A stretch of 64,000 nucleotides of DNA from positions 1,488,001 to 1,552,000 of the forward strand of contig NZ_JACHDS010000001.1 in NCBI RefSeq assembly GCF_014201195.1. The letters are read 5' to 3'. The position numbers and the translations under genes are program-made. The notes under the pieces were generated by a model, which saw only the letters and a program-made list of their open reading frames with translations, had not been told where the DNA came from and did no database searches. This DNA is from Nocardiopsis mwathae. Lineage in GTDB: Bacteria > Actinomycetota > Actinomycetes > Streptosporangiales > Streptosporangiaceae. Of this stretch, positions 59,509 to 64,000 are shown piece by piece (position 1 is the first letter of the stretch; each line of letters starts with the position of its first letter).

Positions 59509-60219
59509 TCAGGCGGGCTGCTCCAGTGCGGTGAAGGCGTCGACGAGCTGGCGTTCGGCGGCGTCGAAGTAGGCGGCGAGGAGGTCGGCCGCGCGGTCGG
59601 TGGCGCCGGTGCGCAGGAGGTCGTAGATCTCGCGGTTCCGGTCGAGGTAGGGAGCGTGGAACTCGCGGGGTGCGGCCATGATGTGGAAGACCAGCCGCAG
59701 TTCGGCCAGCAGCCGGTGGACGATCTCGTCGGTGCGGGGGCTGCCGGCGAGCCCCGCGATGGCCTGGTGGAAGCGCATGTTGGCGGTTCCCACGCCCCAC
59801 CAGTCGCCCTTCTCCAGGGCGGCGGTGCCCTCGTCGACGGCGGCGCCGACGCGGGCGACCGCCTCCGGGGCGGCGCCGCCTGCCGCGCGCAGCGCCGAGA
59901 GCTCCAGGGCGCGCCGGACCCGGAACAGGTCGACGACGTCCGCGGCGGTCGGTTTGGCGACGAAGACGCCGCGGTTGAACTCGTGGACCAGCAGGCGCTC
60001 GTGGCTCAGCAGGCGGAAGGCCTCGCGCAGGGTGTTGCGGGAGACACCCAGTGCGGAACCGATGGCCTCCTCCGACAGCCGGGTGCCCGGGGCCATCGCG
60101 CCGTCGACGATGTGGGCGCGCAGCGCGTCGGCGACGCGTTCCGCGGTGCTCGACCGCTCCAGCGTGTCGCGGAAGCGCGTGAGCGCGTCGAATCCGTCGT
60201 CGATCACGGCCGCGTTCAC
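59509..60219 (-). CDS. GntR/FCD-family transcriptional regulator, probable oxoproline-locus repressor
   Basis: 236 residues. N-terminal winged HTH (VADALRAHIVDGAMAPGTRLSEEAIGSALGVSRNTLREAFRLLSHE, about 28-75) and C-terminal FCD helical effector domain with metal-ligand histidines (MRFHQAIAGL, LVFHIM, EFHAPYLDRN). FCD regulators sense carboxylates through the bound metal, so 5-oxoproline or glutamate-like acids are reasonable but unproved effectors. Divergent from the NRAMP-pxpABC operon with a perfect 25-bp dyad between them. Confidence 0.88.
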   Translation of the reverse strand: MNAAVIDDGFDALTRFRDTLERSSTAERVADALRAHIVDGAMAPGTRLSEEAIGSALGVSRNTLREAFRLLSHERLLVHEFNRGVFVAKPTAADVVDLFRVRRALELSALRAAGGAAPEAVARVGAAVDEGTAALEKGDWWGVGTANMRFHQAIAGLAGSPRTDEIVHRLLAELRLVFHIMAAPREFHAPYLDRNREIYDLLRTGATDRAADLLAAYFDAAERQLVDAFTALEQPA

Positions 60220-60420
60220 TCCTTCGCCGTTGTGGTGGGGGATCGCCTTTCATTGTCGCCGATTCCGTCGCCGGGCGCGGACGGTCGGTGAACGTAGCGC
60301 CCCCGGGAACGGGGGGAGGGGCGGCGCGGGCCGGGGGCGATGCGCCGGTGTGTGTCGTGTGGCATAGGGGGGTGTGTCGCAATCGGCGTCGGCCATGTAC
60401 TATGGCGTCGCTCACGCGAT

Positions 60421-60445
60421 TGGAGGATTGTTGAACAATCCTCCA
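60421..60445. promoter_or_regulatory. 25-bp perfect palindrome, GntR operator candidate
   Basis: Arms TGGAGGATTGTT and AACAATCCTCCA around a single central G. The core TTGTTGAACAA has the alternating pattern seen for FCD regulators. It lies 83 bases before the transporter start and 201 bases from the gntR start, within a 308-base divergent gap that shows no gene. Confidence 0.75.
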
Positions 60446-60527
60446 GAGTGTGGCGAGCAGTATCCCCCATCTCTTGAGTGCTCTCTCATCGGACCAAACC
60501 GCCGATCCGGCAGAAACGAGGGTCGCC

Positions 60528-61772
60528 ATGGGCGAAACGCAGGCCCCCGCCCCCGCCCCCAGCCTCCGCGGCGCGGCCGCGCGCAGTACCCTCCTCGGCG
60601 CGATGTTCCTGATGGCCACCAGCGCCATCGGCCCCGGGTTCATCACCCAGACCACGCAGTTCACCGCGCAGCTCGGCGCCGCCTTCGCCTTCGCGATCCT
60701 CGTGTCGATCGTCATCGACATCGCCGTCCAGCTCAACCTCTGGCGGGTCATCGGCGTCGCCGGGGAACGCGCCCAGGACCTCGCCAACAAGGTGCTGCCC
60801 GGCGCCGGGTACGTTCTCGCCGGACTCGTCGTCTTCGGCGGCCTGGTGTTCAACATCGGCAACATCGGCGGGACCGCCCTCGGCCTCGACGCGCTCGCCG
60901 GCGTCGACGTCCGGGTCGGCGGCGCGGTCTCCGCGGCCATCGCCATCGCGATCTTCCTCAGCAAGCGCGCCGGGGTCGCCATGGACCGCATCATCGTGGT
61001 CCTGGGGCTGCTGATGATCGCGCTGACGCTGTATGTCGCCCTCGTCTCCCAGCCGCCCGTGGGTGAGGCGATGCGGAGTGCCGTCCTGCCCGGGACCATC
61101 GGACCGGACGGCTTCGTCGCGATCGTCACCATCGTCGGCGGTACCGTCGGCGGATACATCACCTACGCCGGGGCCCACCGGCTCGTCGACGCCGGCATCA
61201 GCGGCCCGGACAACGTCCGCGCCATCACCCGATCGTCGGTCATCGGCGTCATCGTCACCGGTGTGATGCGCGTCGTGCTCTTCCTCGCCGTGCTCGGCGT
61301 CGTCACCGGCGGCGCCTCACTCATCGGTGTCGACAACGCACCGGCGGCGGCCTTCTCGCACGCCGCCGGCGAGGTCGGGCTGCGCCTGTTCGGCGTGATC
61401 ATGTGGGCCGCGGCGATCAGCTCCGTCATCGGGGCCTCCTACACCTCGGTCTCCTTCATCACCACGTTCTCCCCGAAGCTGGAGCAGCACCGCACCTGGG
61501 TGGTCGCCGGGTTCATCGCGGTGTCCGCCGCCGTCTACCTGCTCCTCGGCCAGGCGCCCGTCACCCTGCTCATCCTCGCCGGAGCGCTCAACGGGCTCAT
61601 CCTCCCGGTCGGCATGGGGATCATGCTCTGGGTCGCCACGCGGCGCTCCGCCGACCTGCTGCACGGCTACCGCTACCCCTTCTGGCTGCTCGCCACCGGC
61701 TGGATCGCCTGGCTGATCACCGTCTACATCGCCTGGATGGCGCTGTCGGGCATCAGCGCCCTGTGGTCATGA
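60528..61772 (+). CDS. NRAMP-fold transporter of an oxoprolinase operon (YcsG-like)
   Basis: 414 residues with 11 hydrophobic helices of NRAMP type. In canonical metal transporters helix 1 reads DPGN and helix 6 MPH; here they read [13 protein letters not shown] and [10 protein letters not shown], so the metal ligands are absent. The same fold is next to pxpA in other bacteria (YcsG in Bacillus subtilis ycsFG). Uptake of 5-oxoproline or a related acid is a plausible role, by context only. ATG 60528 has GAGGG six bases before it; a longer frame from 60450 lacks support and would lie next to the operator. Confidence 0.85.
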   Translation: MGETQAPAPAPSLRGAAARSTLLGAMFLMATSAIGPGFITQTTQFTAQLGAAFAFAILVSIVIDIAVQLNLWRVIGVAGERAQDLANKVLPGAGYVLAGLVVFGGLVFNIGNIGGTALGLDALAGVDVRVGGAVSAAIAIAIFLSKRAGVAMDRIIVVLGLLMIALTLYVALVSQPPVGEAMRSAVLPGTIGPDGFVAIVTIVGGTVGGYITYAGAHRLVDAGISGPDNVRAITRSSVIGVIVTGVMRVVLFLAVLGVVTGGASLIGVDNAPAAAFSHAAGEVGLRLFGVIMWAAAISSVIGASYTSVSFITTFSPKLEQHRTWVVAGFIAVSAAVYLLLGQAPVTLLILAGALNGLILPVGMGIMLWVATRRSADLLHGYRYPFWLLATGWIAWLITVYIAWMALSGISALWS

Positions 61773-61819
61773 CGACGGCGCACCCCACCCACCACCGACC
61801 GACAAGGAGAACCGACGAC

Positions 61820-62590
61820 GTGCGCATCGACCTCAACTCCGATCTCGGCGAGAGCTTCGGCCGCTGGGAGCTCGGCGACGACGCCGCCCTGCTGTCCATC
61901 GTGACCAGCGCCAACGTCGCCTGCGGATTCCACGCCGGAGACCCCACGGTGCTGCGCACGACCTGCGAACAGGCCGTCGAGCGCGGCGTGGCCATCGGGG
62001 CGCAGGTCGGCTACCGCGACCTCGCCGGGTTCGGCCGGCGGTTCATCGACGTGCCGCCCGCCGACCTCACCAACGACGTCCTCTACCAGATCGGTGCGCT
62101 GGACGCGATGGCGCGTGTCGCCGGAGACCGGGTCCGCTACGTCAAGCCGCACGGGGCGCTGTACAACGCCATCGTGCACCACGAGAAGCAGGCGGCGGCC
62201 GTGGTCGAGGCGGTGCTCGCCTACGACCCGGGCCTGCCGGTCATGGGGCTGCCCGGATCGCGGTGGCTCCGCCTCGCCGAGGAGGCCGGGCTCACCGTGG
62301 TGCGGGAGGCGTTCGCCGACCGCGCCTACACGCCCGAGGGCACCCTGGTGCCGCGCGGTCAACCGGGAGCGATCCTGCACGACGCCACCGAGATCGCCGA
62401 CCGCTGCCTGCGCATCGTCCGGCGCGAACCCGTCGCCGCCGTCGACGGCACCGCCGTCCCGATCGAGGCCGACTCGCTGTGCGTGCACGGCGACAGCCCC
62501 GGTGCCGTGGACATCGCCCGGACCGTCGCCGCCCGGCTCGGAGCGGCGGGCGTGGCCGTGGCACCCTTCACCGCGGTCGGGGCGTCATGA
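61820..62590 (+). CDS. pxpA: 5-oxoprolinase subunit PxpA (LamB/YcsF)
   Basis: 256 residues. Member of the LamB/YcsF family that, with PxpB and PxpC, hydrolyses 5-oxo-L-proline to glutamate using ATP. Motifs: [18 protein letters not shown] at the N-terminus, [14 protein letters not shown] and [15 protein letters not shown] 61820 follows AAGGAGA by nine bases. Second gene of the operon, 47 bases after the NRAMP-like gene. Confidence 0.94.
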   Translation: MRIDLNSDLGESFGRWELGDDAALLSIVTSANVACGFHAGDPTVLRTTCEQAVERGVAIGAQVGYRDLAGFGRRFIDVPPADLTNDVLYQIGALDAMARVAGDRVRYVKPHGALYNAIVHHEKQAAAVVEAVLAYDPGLPVMGLPGSRWLRLAEEAGLTVVREAFADRAYTPEGTLVPRGQPGAILHDATEIADRCLRIVRREPVAAVDGTAVPIEADSLCVHGDSPGAVDIARTVAARLGAAGVAVAPFTAVGAS

Positions 62591-62639
62591 CCGGGACGCG
62601 TCGGCCGCTCCGCGCCCGGGGCGCGCTCGGGAGGCCGGC

Positions 62640-63245
62640 ATGCAGGTCCTGACATGTGGCGACTCCGGTGTCCTCGTCGAGGTGGCCGACCTCGACGAGG
62701 TGCTGGCGCTCAACGCCGCCCTGACCGCGGATCCGCTGCCCGGGGTCAGCGACGTCGTCCCCGCAGCGCGCACCGTGCTGCTGCGCCTCGCCGAGGACGG
62801 CGACCCGGCGGCGGTCGCCGCGGCCGTGCGGCGGCTGCGGCCGCGGACCGTGCGCGCCGGGACGGCCGAGGAGGTCGGGATCGACGTCCAGTACGGCGGA
62901 GCCGACCTCGCCGACATCGCCGCCCACACGGGGCTGAGCCAGCGCGAGGTCGTCGCCGCGCACACCGGAACCGCCTGGACCGTCGCGTTCTGCGGATTCG
63001 CCCCCGGCTTCGGCTACCTGGTCGGCGGCGACCCCCGCCTGGACGTCCCACGCCGGGCCGAGGCGCGCACCCGCGTCCCCGCCGGAGCGGTGGCGCTGGC
63101 CGGGCGCTTCACCGGTGTCTACCCGCGCAGCTCGCCCGGGGGCTGGCAGCTGCTCGGCCACACCGACGCCGTCATCTGGGACCTGGAGCGCGACCCGCCG
63201 GGCCTGCTGCGGCCGGGCCTGCGCCTGCGCTTCCGCGAGGCGTAG
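62640..63245 (+). CDS. pxpB: 5-oxoprolinase subunit PxpB
   Basis: 201 residues of the KipI/allophanate-hydrolase subunit 1 fold. The family motif FCGFAPGFGYLVGGDP is at about 118-133, followed by VPRRAEARTRVPAGAVALAG and YPRSSPGGWQLLG. ATG 62640 follows GGGAGG. Acts with PxpC, as KipI with KipA in Bacillus. Third gene of the operon. Confidence 0.93.
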   Translation: MQVLTCGDSGVLVEVADLDEVLALNAALTADPLPGVSDVVPAARTVLLRLAEDGDPAAVAAAVRRLRPRTVRAGTAEEVGIDVQYGGADLADIAAHTGLSQREVVAAHTGTAWTVAFCGFAPGFGYLVGGDPRLDVPRRAEARTRVPAGAVALAGRFTGVYPRSSPGGWQLLGHTDAVIWDLERDPPGLLRPGLRLRFREA

Positions 63246-63349
63246 CGGCGCCGAGCACACGCAAGGAGGCCGGGCGGGACGGCCGAAGGACCGGCGGGCC
63301 CCGCCGGGGCCGACACACGAGACGACACGCAGGGGGGATGGTCGGCGAC

Positions 63350-64000
63350 ATGGCGGCCACGACGGGCACAGCGGGCCTGGAGGTGCTGCGCACCGGACCG
63401 CTCACCACGGTGCAGGACAGCGGGCGGGCGGGACACGCCTCACTGGGCATCGGGCGCTCGGGCGCGGCCGACGCCGCCTCCTACGCCCTGGCCAACCGCC
63501 TGGTGGCCAATCCGCCCGGCGCCGCGGCGCTGGAGACCACCCTCGGCGGGCTCGCGCTGCGCGCGCACGGCCCCGCCACCATCGCGGTCACCGGGGCACC
63601 CGCGCCGGTCACCGTCGACCGGCGCGCCGCCGCGCCCGACACCGTACTGCACCTGCGCGACGGCGCAGAGCTGCGGCTCGGCACTCCGCCGCGCGGGCTG
63701 CGCACCTATGTGGCGGTGCGCGGCGGCTTCGACGTCGCCCCCGTGCTCGGCTCGCGCAGCACCGATACCCTCGCCGGCCTCGGCCCCGACCTCCCGGCCG
63801 TCGGCGACGTGCTGCCGGTGGGACCGCCGCCCCCGGGCTTCCCCGTGATCGACCACGCCCCGGTTCCGCCCGTCCCCGGCGACGAGGTCGAGCTGCGCGT
63901 CGTCCCCGGGCCGCGGGACGACTGGTTCCACCCCGAGGCCCTCGACGTGCTGCTGAGCCACCCGTTCGAGGTCACCGCCCGCAGTGACCGGGTCGGGGCC
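63350..64000 (+). CDS. pxpC: 5-oxoprolinase subunit PxpC, cut off by the window end
   Basis: 217 residues visible of a protein usually about 290-330 long; the frame runs off the end. Allophanate-hydrolase subunit 2 fold: GLEVLRTGPLTTVQDSGRAGHASLGIGRSGAADAASYALANRLV and GLRTYVAVRGGFDVAPVLGSRSTDT. ATG 63350 is taken, but ATG 63338 four codons earlier directly follows a G-run. Completes PxpABC with the two genes before. Confidence 0.92.
   Translation, partial: MAATTGTAGLEVLRTGPLTTVQDSGRAGHASLGIGRSGAADAASYALANRLVANPPGAAALETTLGGLALRAHGPATIAVTGAPAPVTVDRRAAAPDTVLHLRDGAELRLGTPPRGLRTYVAVRGGFDVAPVLGSRSTDTLAGLGPDLPAVGDVLPVGPPPPGFPVIDHAPVPPVPGDEVELRVVPGPRDDWFHPEALDVLLSHPFEVTARSDRVGA

Noticed and set aside
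62587-62652. ATG overlapping the pxpA stop (ATGA) as a start for pxpB
   Set aside because: It is in a different frame from pxpB and ends after about 21 codons; ATG 62640 with GGGAGG is the true start.

Overview
The window is high-G+C actinobacterial chromosome with dense coding on both strands and many GTG starts. RbpA, OpcA, a PucR-type FasR beside fabD-fabH-acpP-fabF, a sufR-led suf operon and the ctaB/tkt/tal/zwf/opcA/pgl order all point to Actinomycetia. I would guess the Streptosporangiales (Nocardiopsaceae-like), but the family is an inference from gene order, not from a search. I see no rRNA, tRNA, CRISPR array, insertion sequence or phage gene. Almost everything is housekeeping or catabolic.

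Layout. 1-1430: rbpA and a convergent methyltransferase. 1575-10139: a histidine-utilisation locus, with an IclR regulator divergent from hutH-hutU-(M20 amidohydrolase)-hutF-hutI and a perfect dyad between them. 10385-18305: an ACT-GNAT acetyltransferase, a cationic amino acid permease, a small possible zinc protein with an Lsr2-like pattern, DoxX, a nucleoside hydrolase, and a DUF485/acetate-symporter pair. 18474-25263: the pentose-phosphate cluster tkt-tal-zwf-opcA-pgl on the minus strand. 25930-29475: heme A genes ctaB and ctaA flanking a PrsW-like membrane protease. 29626-33609: an EamA exporter, then an APC permease with arginine deiminase. 33681-34372: a lower-G+C toxin-antitoxin pair whose start codon lies in a nested palindrome. 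34415-36150: an ABC-2 exporter. 36465-43212: sufR-sufB-sufD-Rieske-sufC-sufS-sufU-sufT, preceded by a possible iron box and a SufR-type operator. 43378-45501: a large protein with a sigma-region-4-like helix-turn-helix. 46175-47026: an SGNH hydrolase. 47097-53924: accD, fabF, acpP, fabH and fabD, with the divergent regulator fasR. 54359-64000: a membrane protein, a fused HyuA-HyuB 5-oxoprolinase-type enzyme, a GntR/FCD regulator with a 25-bp perfect operator, an NRAMP-fold transporter without the metal motifs, and pxpA-pxpB-pxpC (pxpC runs off the end).

How it works together. Two separate routes feed glutamate: histidine through Hut, and 5-oxoproline through PxpABC and possibly the fused enzyme. 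Each has its own one-component regulator and a clear dyad. The pentose-phosphate, fatty-acid and Fe-S modules are core metabolism. The least explained items are the sigma-4-like protein, the NRAMP-fold protein in the oxoprolinase locus, the small Lsr2-like protein, and two long intergenic inverted repeats (36217-36256 and 43287-43350).
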